A stretch of 64,000 bases of DNA, taken from positions 148,313,361 to 148,377,360 of the forward strand of contig NC_031769.1 in NCBI RefSeq assembly GCF_001522545.3, written 5' to 3'. The notes beneath the pieces are model-generated. The model searched no databases, was not told the DNA's origin, and saw nothing but the letters and a program-made list of their open reading frames with translations. This DNA is from Parus major (taxonomy: Eukaryota > Chordata > Aves > Passeriformes > Paridae). Every line of letters begins with the position of its first letter. Position 1 is the first letter of the stretch. This document shows, one piece after another, positions 34,745 through 46,410 of the stretch. The translations under genes and the position numbers were made by a program.

Positions 34745-35140
34745 AGAATCACAGAATCACAGAATGTACTGGGTTGGAAGTGACCTTACAGAACATCCTG
34801 GTCCAAGCCCTGGTCAACCTGGCCTTGAACACTTCCAGTGATGGGAAACCCACAGCATTTTTGGGCAACATGTTGCAGCACCCCCAACCCTCACAGGGAA
34901 GAATTTCTTAGTATCTAATATAAACCTGCCCTCTTTTCATTCTGAAGCCATTCGCTCTTGTTACATCACTCCATGCCCTTGTCCAAAGTCCCTCTCCAGC
35001 TCTCTTGGAATCCCTTCAGGCACTGGAAGGGGCTCTCAGCTTTCCCTGGGGCCTTCCCTTCCCCAGGCTGAACAACCCCAACTCTCTCAGCCTGTCTCCA
35101 AAGCTCCAGTCCCGTGATCAGCTTGGTGGCCCTCTATTTG
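34745..35140 (-). mobile_element. CR1 LINE 3' fragment, about 395 bp
   Basis: A reverse-complement CR1: GAATCACAGAATCACAGAAT (doubled terminal unit), GGTTGGAAGTGACCTTACAG, CAACCTGGCCTTGAACACTT, CAGTGATGGGAAACCCACAG, AGGGAAGAATTTCTTAGTAT, TCCCTCTCCAGCTCTCTTGG, GGCACTGGAAGGGGCTCTCA and CTCTCTCAGCCTGTCTCCAA. The usual CATGGGCAGGGACACC block is missing between 34800 and 34808, an internal deletion of roughly 40 bases. Confidence 0.95.
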
Positions 35141-37084
35141 AACCATCTGGGGAAACATCTCCACTCTCAATGCAACACAAACAAAGAGCTTTGGAGCAAA
35201 GAACTGAACTACCAGACCAGGGCCCAACCCTGATATCTGAGCTACAGCTGGTCTTACACTGCATCTCCAGCTCAGATCAGAGGGAACACTGGGAGAGACA
35301 CTGACTCACAGCTCTGAAATCATTGTGAAAACCCTGTTCAGCAGCAAGGCACCAACATGGCAAGTCAAGACATTCCCAAGGTCGTGCTGCAAACCCCAAA
35401 TGATTTTTCTTTTCCTTGTGCACGTGGCTGACATTTCCTTCATGGCTCATCACATCATCAGGACCACAGCAAGAAAACCGACACCCTCTCAGACACCTTT
35501 TGGGAGAGCAAACACAGCTGCCTGCACTTGATGGCTATTTTGGGGTTGAAATTGAGATGCAGATTGCTGCCAAAACAACCACCCTGGGGGAGCTGTTGCT
35601 TTTTCTCTTGAAATGCAGAGATACTTTCCATTTCTTCCCTCCTCTTACTTCTACTGATTTTACCAGATTTCTCAGAGAAGGAAACAGCAATTGCATGACT
35701 CAGAGGGAGAATCACGTTCCACCCATCACAGAAATGCTCACGTGCATGTAAGGAGCTGGGTGAGACAGTCTTTTGTCCTAGGCCATGGGTGTCAGACTGA
35801 CAAAGCTCTGTCATGTGCCCAGAAAAAAGCACAGGCAAGAGAAGAAGCAACAGCACCAAGAGTCAGAGGCTAAAATTGCAGGGCTGTGATGAACAGAAAC
35901 AGGTTTCCTCCAAGAAACCAAGTCGACCATGAAAGTTCTCATCCCATGTGCAGAAGAAGTCACAGGAGGAGAAATCTACAACTTTCAGCATGGAAGAGGC
36001 TGTGTGGGATCTGGTCAGGATGATCAGTGTGGTCAAGGGATAAAAACCATACCCAGGAGCAAAGTGAAAGCAACAACCCTTAGCGATGCCCACAATATCT
36101 CATCTACCACGCTGACTTGCCTTCTTCACATGCTTTAAACTTTTGGAACACACCTCCAGAAAAAGTTGTGATGGACTGGAATATATTTTCCATTATTTCC
36201 ACTTTTACTGAACTTTTATTGTGGTGCCCAAATATCCAATTGCTGAGAAGGTGGAGTGGGGGTTGGCAGGGCTCAGAAACACCAGGAGAAGAGATGGTTC
36301 CTCTGACACAGGAACAGCTCCTTGCACTGCACCAAAAGTCCTGCCATAGGAACAAGAACATGATCCCCTACAAAACTGCAAAATTCACTGCATAGTGGGC
36401 AGATATTTACAGCCCCCAGGGCTGTTTTCACAGTTATGATTCCTCCTTATCCCTAATACAGCTGACAGCAACAAGTGTAGGATCTGCAGACTCCATGCAG
36501 GGGAAGACAACTCACAAAGGTGTAAAGGCATCAGTGCATTTCAGCAAGGCCTTCAGAGTGAGTTATCTGATGTTTTAGACTTCACTGATGGCATTTATGA
36601 GTTTAAAAATGCATATAAGGCTTCAACATCCTCTCCCAGCCGCTCTCTTTAGGATGCAAATGCAGTTTAACACAATTAGACAGGACAAAAAGCCCAGACA
36701 TTTTACAGGATCAACTGCATTCCAGTTGTCAGGGAAAATAAAGAGACACCAGCTGAACAGACAGGCTGGACAAAAGCCTGTTTTCATCTCTGGATGGTTT
36801 TCAGATCAGCACAGGACTGTGCAAGGAGGAAGAGGCTTTTTCCAAAAGGCATCAAGCCCTGCTACAGCTCTACACAGGGAAAAAAAATTGCCAACAAATA
36901 ATCGAGTAATCCTATATTTGTTAGCAAGAAAATATAAATTAAGAAATACAAATACACTTTATTAAAAAAAATTAAAATCTCATATTTAAAACTGGAAAAC
37001 AAAAAACCTCCAAGAAAGATGCCAGAGCACCTTGCTACATTTACAGATGTAAATAAAGCAGGGAAGAAGTAAATGAAGGAAGGG
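35141..37084. other. Non-coding stretch, nothing gene-like
   Basis: Unique-looking sequence. Antisense and sense frames of 99-133 codons overlap each other and have no recognised domains. I see no repeats. Confidence 0.65.
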
Positions 37085-37324
37085 AATTTTAGATCAGATA
37101 TTGAGAAGAAATTCTTTACTGTAAGTGTGGTGAGGCCCTGGCACAGGTTGCACAGAGAGGCTGAGGACTCCCCATCCCTGGAAGTGTTCAGGGCCAGGTT
37201 GGACAGGGCTTGGAGCAACCTGGGGTAGTGGAAGGTGCCCCCACTCATGGCAGTAGGGTCAGAATAAAATGATCTTTAAGGTCTCTTTTCACCCAAAACA
37301 TTCCATGGCTCTGTGATTCTCTGT
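37085..37324 (+). mobile_element. CR1 LINE 3' fragment
   Basis: A + CR1: TTTTAGATCAGATATTGAGA, GTGAGGCCCTGGCACAGGTT, CCCATCCCTGGAAGTGTTCA, GGGCTTGGAGCAACCTGGGG, and CCCAAAACATTCCATGGCTC then a CTGTGATTCTCTGTG end. It is the first of two + copies 375 bp apart. Confidence 0.94.
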
Positions 37325-37698
37325 GTTATCTGAAACCCCTAACATTAGGACAGAAAAGAGAGAGGAGAGAGAAAGCTCAGTGTGAGGTTTCTGGAAGCTC
37401 AAGACATTTATTTCCATTCCTCAAGGTTCAGAACTGAGCAGTTGACAAAGTGTCTGGAGGTACCTTGAAACACTTCCCATCACGACTGCTCTTTTAAAGG
37501 AGAAGCAATGTGAAATTGGCAGGAAGTATACTGTTCTATATAATTTGTTATCTTTCAAAGAAAAATCAATCGTCCCTAGTTCTCTAGGTATTTCTTTTTT
37601 CTTTTTATTTTCTATTAAAAGACCTAAATAAAGCATTTCTGTTACTGCAGACTACAATTAAAAAAAAATTTAAATAAACATATTTATTAATTAAATCT
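37325..37698. other. AT-rich spacer between two CR1 copies
   Basis: It contains an AT-rich patch (37655-37698) directly before the next CR1. No gene or other element is seen. Confidence 0.7.
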
Positions 37699-38116
37699 TC
37701 TGGAGTATCTCTGCTATGGAGACAGGATGAGAGAGTTGGTGTTGTTCAACCTGGAGAAGGGAAGGCTCCAGGCAGACTTTAGAGCACCTTTTCAGTCCTA
37801 GAGGAGCTCCAAGAGAGCTGGAGAGAGACTCCGGACAAGGGCATGGAGTGACAGGACAAGTGGCAATGGATTTAAGCTGAAAGCAGAAAGATTTGGATTA
37901 GCTTTAGTAAGAAATTCTCTGCCATGAGGATGGTGAGGCCCCTGCACAGGTTTCCCAGAGAAGCTGTGGCTACCCCATCCCTGCAAGTGTCCAAGGCCAG
38001 GTTGGACATGACTTGGAGCAACCTGGGATAGTGGAAAATGTCCCTGCCCATGGCAGGAGGTTGGAATAAGGTTTTCTTTAATGTCCCTTCCAACCCAAAC
38101 CATTCTGTGATTCCAT
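37699..38116 (+). mobile_element. CR1 LINE 3' fragment, about 415 bp
   Basis: A long + CR1: GTTGTTCAACCTGGAGAAGG, AGGAGCTCCAAGAGAGCTGG, GGACAAGGGCATGGAGTGAC, CTTTAGTAAGAAATTCTCTG, GGTTTCCCAGAGAAGCTGTG, ATCCCTGCAAGTGTCCAAGG, GTCCCTGCCCATGGCAGGAG and TTCCAACCCAAACCATTCTG. It ends in GTGATTCCAT. Similar extent to the copies at 8530, 25921 (inverted) and 48370. Confidence 0.96.
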
Positions 38117-38920
38117 TAATGATTTTTGGATCTACCCTTGAACTCCCCAGTGATTCCTGAGGACCTTTAGGTGGCAACAGAAGCATTGACAAGATGTTTC
38201 TAGGAAAATTCAAAACAACTGGAGCTTCTCTTTCTAAACAACAGGATCAGGAGGCTGTCAGGAATCATCAGTCTGGCAGCTCTATCACTGCAAGAAGAAG
38301 TGAGATGGAAAACCAGCTGAGCACAGGTGCAAGGTGCCAGGTGCTGTGTTTGCACACCTGACACGCTGAAGCTGCTTGGACCATCCCCCCACATCTCCAT
38401 GCCTCCATCTCCCACCCTAAATCTTGCAGCATCAGCCTTTGGGGAGTGCTTTAGGACTTCTGGCTCTGTTACACAAGCTCAGGTGTTACCACCTCAAGCC
38501 CAGGTAATCCAACTCAAATCACTGCAGAGAGATAGCGGCAGGGCCTATCTGAAAATAGACAGAAATCCCCACCAAAAACATCTAAGTCGTCATGATAGAA
38601 AAATAAATCCAGGCAGATTGTTGCTTGCATTGTATGAATCATCATGTTGTTATAGCAACTTCATATCTGCACCCAATCTGAAAACCAAGCACAGCTGAAA
38701 TAATATAACAGCATTAAGTTAAAATGATATATAACAAGACAAAAATGGATCAGCTCGATCTCCGAGGAGCACCCACACTTCTTTCTCACCCTCTTCCCTC
38801 CCTTTGAAAACATTGCTTTGCTGTATTTAAACAATTAAAAAAAAACAAAACCACACTTGGAGCTCATGGAGAAGAGGAGCACTAATGAGATTTTGAATTC
38901 AAGGAGAATCTCACAGTACC
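38117..38920. other. Non-coding spacer, nothing seen
   Basis: Unique-looking sequence; no element or gene recognised. A 123-codon + frame (38327-38698) is low in coding character. Confidence 0.7.
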
Positions 38921-39008
38921 ATGGAATCACGGAGTGGTTTAGGTTGGAAAGGACCTTAAAGAAAACCCTGCTCCAACCCCTCTGACATGGGCAGGGATGT
39001 TTTTCACC
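38921..39008 (-). mobile_element. CR1 LINE extreme 3' fragment
   Basis: A short reverse-complement tail: CCATGGAATCACGGAGTGGT, TTAGGTTGGAAAGGACCTTA, CTGACATGGGCAGGGATGTT. It is truncated soon after the GGGCAGGGA block. Confidence 0.9.
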
Positions 39009-40416
39009 ACCTTTAAATAAAAACAAGTGTAATTCCCAGTTAGAACCACCAGCCAACTGCCCCTATTGTTCTCATGAACACCAAAATTCATGCACTGAAT
39101 TCATGCATTACATAATTTTTATAGTTTTTTTTATTATATATATATATTTTTTTTTTTTAATTCATGTAATGCAGGACATATATAAATATATACATGCATA
39201 CTGTTCAGGAGTCCTGAGCAGAGATTCCAGCCTGAGCAGAACATTTAGAAACAAGAAAGGGGATGCACAAGTTCTAGTTTTAAAACTGCAGGTCTGTGTG
39301 GTGCTTTTATTGCTGGAGAAAAAGCTAAAAGTGTCACCAAGGCTCTTTCCATCGGCACAGCAAAGGAAGGAAAGTAAATAAACAGAATTGTTTCAGGGAC
39401 TTGGCAGGAAAGCACAGCTCCTCTGCAAGGCAAGGGGAGCCGACCAACCTCCAAAACACTGCAGGTGCCTCAAAAAACACCGTTGTGCTTCAATTAGTGC
39501 CAAAGATGAGCAGAAAGCACCACAGGGCACTTCACTGCTCCTCTCCCCATGTGATGCTGCCAGCAACAAGGTTTGAAGGAGAAAGAAGGGAAAGGGAAAA
39601 GGAAGAAACCTGGGAGATTTTCAAATTTTGCTCTTGATGTTTCAAGCAAATTAAGACCAAATAAACCCCAAAATAGAAAAAGCAACCCACAAACGCACAG
39701 CTCTAGTCCCAACAAAGTCCTATTAGTCTTAACAACGGCACAAAAGTGACTCAATTAATTAAAAGCAAATAAAAAGAAGCAGCCTAACTTATTCTTTCAG
39801 AGTTCAGGACAGCAAAAGCACCAGTCTGACCCAGACAGAACTCTATTTTTTTCCTTTTCTTCTTTTTCTTAAATGCATTTATTCATTAAGGCTTCCTCGT
39901 AGGCTGTGTAATGAGTCACTTCTTGCTTCTCTATGAAGTGCTAAGGGATGGAAAGGAATAGGATTTAAATGGAGGATGGAGATACTCACAAAGCTTGTTA
40001 GAAAAGCTTGAAAAGCTTTTGAAGGAATCACAGATAAAGAGAGGCAACTCCTCACGTGGACCCCAAAGCCTTTTCTCTATCACCAGAGCTTTCCCAGGGT
40101 CTAAGCCTGGCTGTCTCCTTGCTTACAGCCAGCACAGAAAGCCACCCCCTCTCCTCCACTGAGCTTTCTTCCTCCCCAGGAGAGCTTGGGATGAGAAACC
40201 CAGAGCTGAAGCAGGAAGCAGGAGCGATGCTGCTCCTCAAAAGTGTGGATGTGGGTATCCCTGCACCAGGGAAATGGGATCAGGGGGATCCTATCAGCTG
40301 TTATCATCAACAGCACAAGGCATTTATGGCTCTTAGCCTGGCAGCCAGAGAAGCCCCAGCAGCCTCCAGCTCAGAGTGAGGCACACATGTCCAATTATCC
40401 TGCAGTTGTTTTTCTG
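39009..40416. other. Non-coding stretch with an AT-rich palindrome
   Basis: Besides the AT-rich inverted repeat at 39104-39173, it contains nothing gene-like. Confidence 0.7.
39104..39173. repeat. Small inverted repeat around a (TA)n/poly(T) loop
   Basis: TGCATTACAT (39104-39113) and ATGTAATGCA (39164-39173) are exact reverse complements separated by 50 bases of TATATA and poly(T). Pairing can extend by a few A/T bases with one bulge. AT-rich cruciform-prone sites like this are common. Confidence 0.85.
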
Positions 40417-40532
40417 AGAATCACAGAAACACAGAAGGGTTTGTGTGGGAAGGGACCTTAAAGATCATCTGGTTCCAACTCTGCTGTCATGGGCAGGACA
40501 CCTTTCACTAGACCAAGCCCACCCAGTCTGGA
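40417..40532 (-). mobile_element. CR1 LINE 3' fragment
   Basis: A reverse-complement tail: GAGAATCACAGAAACACAGA, GGGAAGGGACCTTAAAGATC, CTGCTGTCATGGGCAGGACA, CTTTCACTAGACCAAGCCCA. It is truncated before the CACTTCCAGG block. Confidence 0.92.
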
Positions 40533-40904
40533 TTTCCAGTGGAGAGGAAGAGTCTGCCCAATCCATCAGATCAGAAATGCCAAGCCCAATGAAAAGCTCA
40601 GGAGACAAACCTGCTGTCATCATCCTTGCCTCAGACTGGATCTGGAATATCCTGATTTGGTTTTCCTGCTACTGTCAGGAGTTTCCCCTGGCTCTCCAGG
40701 TCCTTGGAGTCCTCCCACCACAAGTTTAGAGGAAGCAAAGCCAGCACAGAGATGAGACACGAGTCTGCAAAGTGGCTGAACAGGAAGGGCACATGTGTCA
40801 CTGCAATAAACACAAATCCCAAAAAAGCACAACCTGAGCACAAATCCACCACTGCCAGCTTTCCAACAAGGACTCCCATCTAGTCCATGTATAGAAGTAG
40901 AAAA
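40533..40904. other. Spacer between opposite-strand CR1 copies
   Basis: 370 bp of unique-looking sequence with no recognised element or gene. Confidence 0.65.
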
Positions 40905-41146
40905 CATGAAGTAGATATTAGGAAAAATAGATATAAAGGAAGAAACTCCTCCCTGTGAGGATGCTGAGGCCCTGGCTCAGGTTGCCCAGAGAAGCTGTGG
41001 CTTCCCCATCCCTGGAAGTGTCCAAGGCCAGGCTGGATGGAGCTTGGAACAACCTGGGATAGTGGAAGGTGTCCCTGCCCATGGCAGGGGTTGAAATGAG
41101 GTGATTATAAAGGTCCCTTCCAACCCAAATCATTCTTGGATTCTGT
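40905..41146 (+). mobile_element. CR1 LINE 3' fragment, well preserved
   Basis: A + CR1: GAAGTAGATATTAGGAAAAA, CTCCTCCCTGTGAGGATGCT, GGTTGCCCAGAGAAGCTGTG, CCCATCCCTGGAAGTGTCCA, GGCTGGATGGAGCTTGGAAC, GTGTCCCTGCCCATGGCAGG and CCTTCCAACCCAAATCATTC. It ends with TTGGATTCTG. Confidence 0.96.
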
Positions 41147-42487
41147 TTTTCAGTGAAATTGCTCTGGTGACAGCCACGATCATGTGTCATTCCCCATGGC
41201 AGAGATCTACCTTCCCTACAGTGGCGTCTCTCACTTTCCTAACGTTTATTCCAAGAAAAAGAAAACTTAAACCAGAAAAAAATAAACAAAAGAGAAAATG
41301 AAAAGTGACAAAAGCCCCCACAAATCTAAAATTAATTAAAAAACCTCCTAAATACAGAATCTAGGGGAACTTTTTTGCTGCCACCTCGACCCCAGCCAAA
41401 GGGTTCACATGCCAATCTAATAATAAAGCTGTCATATGGGGTGATGTGATTTTAGCTTTCAAGCTGAAGGTTGCTATGGAAGGCTGTTCCCAGCAGCAGC
41501 ACTCCACAGCATTTGTAAAAGCCCTTTCCAGCATCAGACACTGATTTCTGAGTAGGAAAAAATTCCCTATTTTTGTTTTTAAAAAGTCCCATAAAAAGCA
41601 GCAGTGCTGGAGAAAAATGTAGAGGAAAAAAAAAAAGCAAAATAAAAAATGGGGCTGTAATTCAGAAATGTAGAAATGCAGATGCACTAAAATCCCCTCC
41701 CCAAAGCTAAAGTACCAGGAAAACCTATTTTTTTTTCAAATCAGTGCACATCAGCTGAGTTGCTGCATTTGCCAGCACCAGGTTTGGTGGTATGTGGGAG
41801 GAGTTAAAGACAATCAGATGATCTCAGGTATAAACAAGGTGCAGAAATGGGAACAGGTATTGCAGTGCCTCTATGGGGTCATCTCCTGTCCATTGAGATC
41901 TTGACTTGCATAAAAATAAGGCATCACTTCACAACAGGTTGAGGAAGTTTACCCAGCTTTTTAGAATTAAAAAAAGTAAAATAATATATATAGGGATTTG
42001 TGCAAGGAATGAAGTATTATGTATATATATATGTACACACACACACAGAGTTATGTAAAGCTGGTCAAATACAAATGACTCTCTTAAAACTAACAAACAA
42101 GTAAACACAGAGGATATTTTCTACAGCAATCTGCAAGATTTAGGACACTTACAACCTGCAGGATTTACAGAGGAAACAGAGTAAGAAGGAGGATTTAACA
42201 CAAGGACAGAGCCTGAAGCAGCAGGAGGAGGACACACAGCTGCTTTTTACCTTTACACACTGAGGTGAAGACCACCAAACACTGATTTATAAAAGGCTTT
42301 CAATTCACTTTGCCAAAGCTTCTGGCCATTAAGCGCCTTAAATCTTTGCAGGTTAAGTAAAGGAGAGTTGGTAGATGAGATGTGTGGATGGGGGTGAATA
42401 TCTAGACAGCAAACACGTCCCAGCTGGAGATGTGAGAGCACAGGGGAGAGCACAGCCAGCTCCCTGCCCATACCCAGCATATGGAGA
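41147..42487. other. Non-coding stretch with a compound microsatellite
   Basis: AT-rich sequence; the (TA)n(CA)n array near 42014-42050 is the only distinct feature. Confidence 0.7.
42014..42050. repeat. Compound (TA)n-(CA)n microsatellite
   Basis: GTATATATATATG is followed by TACACACACACACAG. Compound dinucleotide arrays like this are usually length-polymorphic. Confidence 0.9.
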
Positions 42488-42799
42488 AGGGTGAGGATCA
42501 AGATCATCCTGTTCCACCCCCTCCCATGAGCAGGGACACCTTCCACTATCTGCCAACCTGGCCTTGGACACTTCCAGGGATGGGGCAGTCACAGCTTCTC
42601 TGTAGCCTGTGCCAGGGCCTCACCACCATCACTAGGAAGAATTTCTTCCCAGTATCCCATCTAAGTCTGCCCTCTGTTAGTTTAAAGCCATTCCCTCTTG
42701 CCTTGTCACTCTGTGGCTCTCCAGCTCTCCTTTACCTCTCCAGGAGCCCCTTCAGGCTCAGGAATGGACTCTCTGGAACTTTCTTTTCTCCAGGTTGAA
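42488..42799 (-). mobile_element. CR1 LINE 3' fragment, about 310 bp
   Basis: A reverse-complement CR1 that lacks the outermost terminal unit: AAGATCATCCTGTTCCACCC, GAGCAGGGACACCTTCCACT, CCTTGGACACTTCCAGGGAT, TGTGCCAGGGCCTCACCACC, GAAGAATTTCTTCCCAGTAT, AAAGCCATTCCCTCTTGCCT and CTTTTCTCCAGGTTGAAT. About 25 bases around the loss of GGGCAACC (42599-42606) are missing. Confidence 0.94.
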
Positions 42800-43911
42800 T
42801 TAAATGATTTTTTGCCTCAAGTGTTCAGTGAGAAGTGCTACAGTGACACCACTGAAATGCTCCTTCAAGAGCCAGGAGGCAAGAAACCCCATAGATCAAC
42901 AACTAGAAATTTCTGTGATGTCAAAGGTTTCAGACCCAGTTGAAACTCTGATAAAAGTTATACACAGGTGAATCTTAAGACAAAAGAAGAAAAACTGATT
43001 TGAGTCTGATGATCAGATAAGCAACTGAGATTCTGCAGAAGAGAGATTCCAAAGCATGGATTCAGCCTGGGTCCTGCATCACACTGATTTCACAGTTTCT
43101 AAGACAAAATCTCAACAAAGAACAGAGAATCTTTAGCCATCACAAGCTTTTACCAGAACATACAAACAACCCAGATAGAATCCCTGATCAACGAGTCAGA
43201 ATTTCTTTAAATGCCCAGACTCCAAACCAGCAACAATCAGGAGCCCATGGTACCAGGCAAAGCAAGAACCATCACTGAGATGCACTGACTGCAGTGGCAG
43301 TACCAGGAACACACCATTCAATTAAAATGATTATACTAAGTTGCTAAAACCAGAATGAATTATTGCAAAAGACTTCACTTAAAGCCCAAGGCTTCAGAGC
43401 CCAGCCAGCCCATCACCACCACCCACCCTCCACATCCCCAAAACTCTTCCTTCCCCAGCAATCTGCTAATAAACTCAGGGATGTCCTTCCCAGAGGTCTC
43501 AACGCCTTGTCAGCAGAAATTCAAATCAATCCAGCCCTGGAAGCAGCTGCAGCAAATAACTCAATCACGTTCATCATTTTAACTTATCCTATTTATGAAT
43601 CAGGTCAAGCTTGAAATCTCCATTTACATTATCAGCCTTCATGATATTAAGATAATCATGCAGAGGACTGATCAAAGGTTCCTTGTAACTTTGGAGTGCA
43701 GGAATTACCATACAATAACACTTTATCTACTCCAGTGTCCTTTGTGACTGTCAAGAATACTTTCTTCCCTAGAAAATAGGACAAGGAACAACACACTGAA
43801 CAAGAAACTGCTGCCAATACTAAATCTAAGAGTAACAGGTACTGTACACACATCTCAAAAAAAAACCCAAAAAACAAAACAAACCATGAAGATCACCAGT
43901 TTCTAAAACAG
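42800..43911. other. Non-coding stretch, nothing seen
   Basis: Unique-looking sequence with a few A-rich runs (43857-43880). No gene or element is recognised. Confidence 0.7.
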
Positions 43912-44021
43912 AACAGGTTGGGCAGGGCTTTAAGGAACCTGGTCCTGACCCTACCCATGACAGGAAGTTGGAACTGGATGGTCTTGAAGGCCCCTTCCAA
44001 CCCAAACCATTCTGGGATCCA
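43912..44021 (+). mobile_element. CR1 LINE 3' fragment
   Basis: A + tail: GGTTGGGCAGGGCTTTAAGG, AACCTGGTCCTGACCCTACC, GAAGTTGGAACTGGATGGTC and CCCTTCCAACCCAAACCATT, ending in TGGGATCC. It is 5'-truncated within the GGTTGGATGGGGC block. Confidence 0.93.
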
Positions 44022-45755
44022 AATGTCTGCTGAAAGTCTCTGAGAAAAACAGAGAGATTCAAGTTGCCTTGAATTACCTTTATTTTATCTCGCCTGTACA
44101 GAAGGACTTTTTGATTTTTCCAGACTGATACTGAAAATCACCTGAAATGGTTCTCTAAAGGGCCTCAATTTCTCTCAGCCCTGCTTTGATGGGAAGATGA
44201 ATCCTGCAGCCTCCTGACCCCCAGAAATACTCTGCTGATGCTCCTACAGCCCTCTCTCTGTTGTCCCTCCAGCAGCTGCAGCACTGGCACAGCATCACCA
44301 GGTCACTGCTGCAGATCTGAAAACAACCACCAAAGCATAAGAAAAGAGAAAAAGCAATTCCCATCTTCTCAAGGAACTTTCACTCTCCTGTTCACCTCCA
44401 ACTAGCTATTTTTCTTCCTACAATAAATAAAATGCAACATCATTCTGCTGTTTTTGTGAAGAGATGCTTTATCTAGAGTCTGGGCAAAGGGAAACAATTT
44501 CTAACCTGATTTTAAGATTATTTAAAGAGGGTAAAAAAAAAATAGAAGGACGTAAGCTTGTAAAACAGTCTTATGTGGGCAAAAAGAAATAGGAATACTT
44601 TATTGGAAGCGCTTCACTTCTGATACCAGCTATTAAGAATGTAGATATAATCCTTTATTTATCTCATTTGCAGCAAGAAAACTCTACACACACAGAAAGA
44701 AAAATCACACAGGATATAATCCAACAACAATCTCCCCCATTAACTCGAGAATAATGTTCTATTGAATATTTCAAGCATGATTACACTGTAACAAAATGGC
44801 ACCATGCCACCAAACCCTGTAAATGATTTTCTCTCAATACCTCCCTTCCTTGCAAAGATGCCAGGAGGCTGGATAAAAAAAGTGCTCCTGGATCAAAGTA
44901 AAAGGCACCAAAGAAACAAGGAGAATCCTTCAAGGGACCATCCCAACATTTGTCCCAAAGTGGAAGGATGACCTTGCCAGTTGCACTTTTTAGGCAGGAC
45001 CCGGGCTGGGAATTTTTGTACCAGGGGGATGTGTTTTTGAAAAAGCAATTAAATACACAGGATTTAAAATGGTGGTAACCTGCTCCAAGTCATAATTTTG
45101 AATGCAGTTAATGCCTCTGCTTCGATCTTAGGGCTTCCAGTGGTAGAAAAATTTCACCTTAGTTTCTCTAATGTGGAAAAAACACTGTGAACAGCAGAGA
45201 TAAAAGCTCAAAACAGCTCCCTGAGTGATGCATGGGCTCAGAGGGATCCCAGGTCCAGTGAGCTTTGACTGGGAATCATGGCTGTCTTTTTTCCAGCCAT
45301 GACTTAAGGAGGATGCAAACACAGGCAGAATCACAAATATTGCCAAGTCTGGGCAGCGAGGCTGTAACACAGCTAATTAAATACTTTGTCAAAGATTTTC
45401 CGATCGTTCAAAGATTGGGATGTGCAAGAAGAGGCTTGCAGGGGTATGAACAGCAGCCAGAGTGCTGAGTGAGCACATCTGAAAGCAGTAAACACTAACA
45501 TGGATTCAATTTAAATTCCTTGAATGTGCTAGACAACAGGGAAGGGAGAAAAAGCCAAGTTCACCCATGTAACTGCAGTGTTACGTTTATTAATCCAGCT
45601 CTACAGCCACGGAAGAGAGACCAGAGCCTCCCTAAAGGTGATCCACTGACTGTGGAAGGAATCACAGGTCTCCAGGAACTTCTTCAAGTTCTTTGTGAGT
45701 GCTGTTGTCACTGTCTGAGCCTGACCACACAAATGAACATAACCAGGATAAGCAG
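44022..45755. other. Non-coding stretch, nothing gene-like
   Basis: 1.7 kb of AT-rich unique-looking sequence with no recognised element. Confidence 0.7.
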
Positions 45756-45836
45756 CTGGGTCTGGTGGGAGGTGTCCCTGCCATGGCAGAGGTTTGGATC
45801 TGAATGACCTTTAACCCAAACCATTCTGTGATCATG
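45756..45836 (+). mobile_element. CR1 LINE terminal remnant
   Basis: A short + tail: GGTCTGGTGGGAGGTGTCCC, TGCCATGGCAGAGGTTTGGA, then a deletion of the AAGGTCCCTTCC block so that GACCTTT joins AACCCAAACCATTCTGTGAT directly. Confidence 0.9.
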
Positions 45837-46238
45837 GGGAACATCAACTGATGGGCAAAGAAGGGGAATGACACCTTAAAACCCTCACAGCAGCTCATGG
45901 TCCCCAAAATTCCAACTCATTGCTTTCTTGAGAACACAAGTTGATTTTTTTCTCTTATTCAGAAATTTTACTTCAATATGGCTTAGAATTATCTACACCA
46001 GGCCAAATAAATGTGAAACGAGGATGGAGAGGAAGTGTTGTAGCAGGAACACTCCTAACAGAAGCTGAAACCAATGAAAGGAACCAGATGTCACCACTGG
46101 CACCTCAAAAGGAAACCTTGCCCAAGGCTTATCCTTTCAGGTGAGCAATGGGATGCATAGCAAAGAGGACAGAATAATATTATTATTTTACAGCAAAATG
46201 TAATTATTATAGGACACTATAATATAAAATTCACCACT
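45837..46238. other. Spacer holding a splice-flanked open segment
   Basis: 45963-46140 is bounded by a good acceptor-like string (TTTTTTTCTCTTATTCAG, ending 45962) and a CAG/GTGAGC donor-like string, with one frame open throughout. See the exon hypothesis below. The rest is AT-rich. Confidence 0.45.
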
Positions 46239-46410
46239 CAGAGGGTGGTGAGACCCTGGCAGAGGTTTCCCAGAGCAGCTGTGGCTGCCCCATCCCTGGA
46301 AGTGTCTAAGGCCAGGTTGGACGTGGGTTGGAGCAATCTAGAAGGTGCAGGGACTTTGGAAATAGGTGATCCTTAGGTCTCTTCCAACCCAAACCACTGT
46401 AGAATTCTAT
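46239..46410 (+). mobile_element. CR1 LINE 3' fragment
   Basis: A + tail: GAGGGTGGTGAGACCCTGGC, GAGCAGCTGTGGCTGCCCCA, TCCCTGGAAGTGTCTAAGGC, GTTGGACGTGGGTTGGAGCA, CTCTTCCAACCCAAACCACT and TAGAATTCTATG. The CTGCCCATGGCAGG block is replaced by an altered TGCAGGGACTTTGG stretch. Confidence 0.93.
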
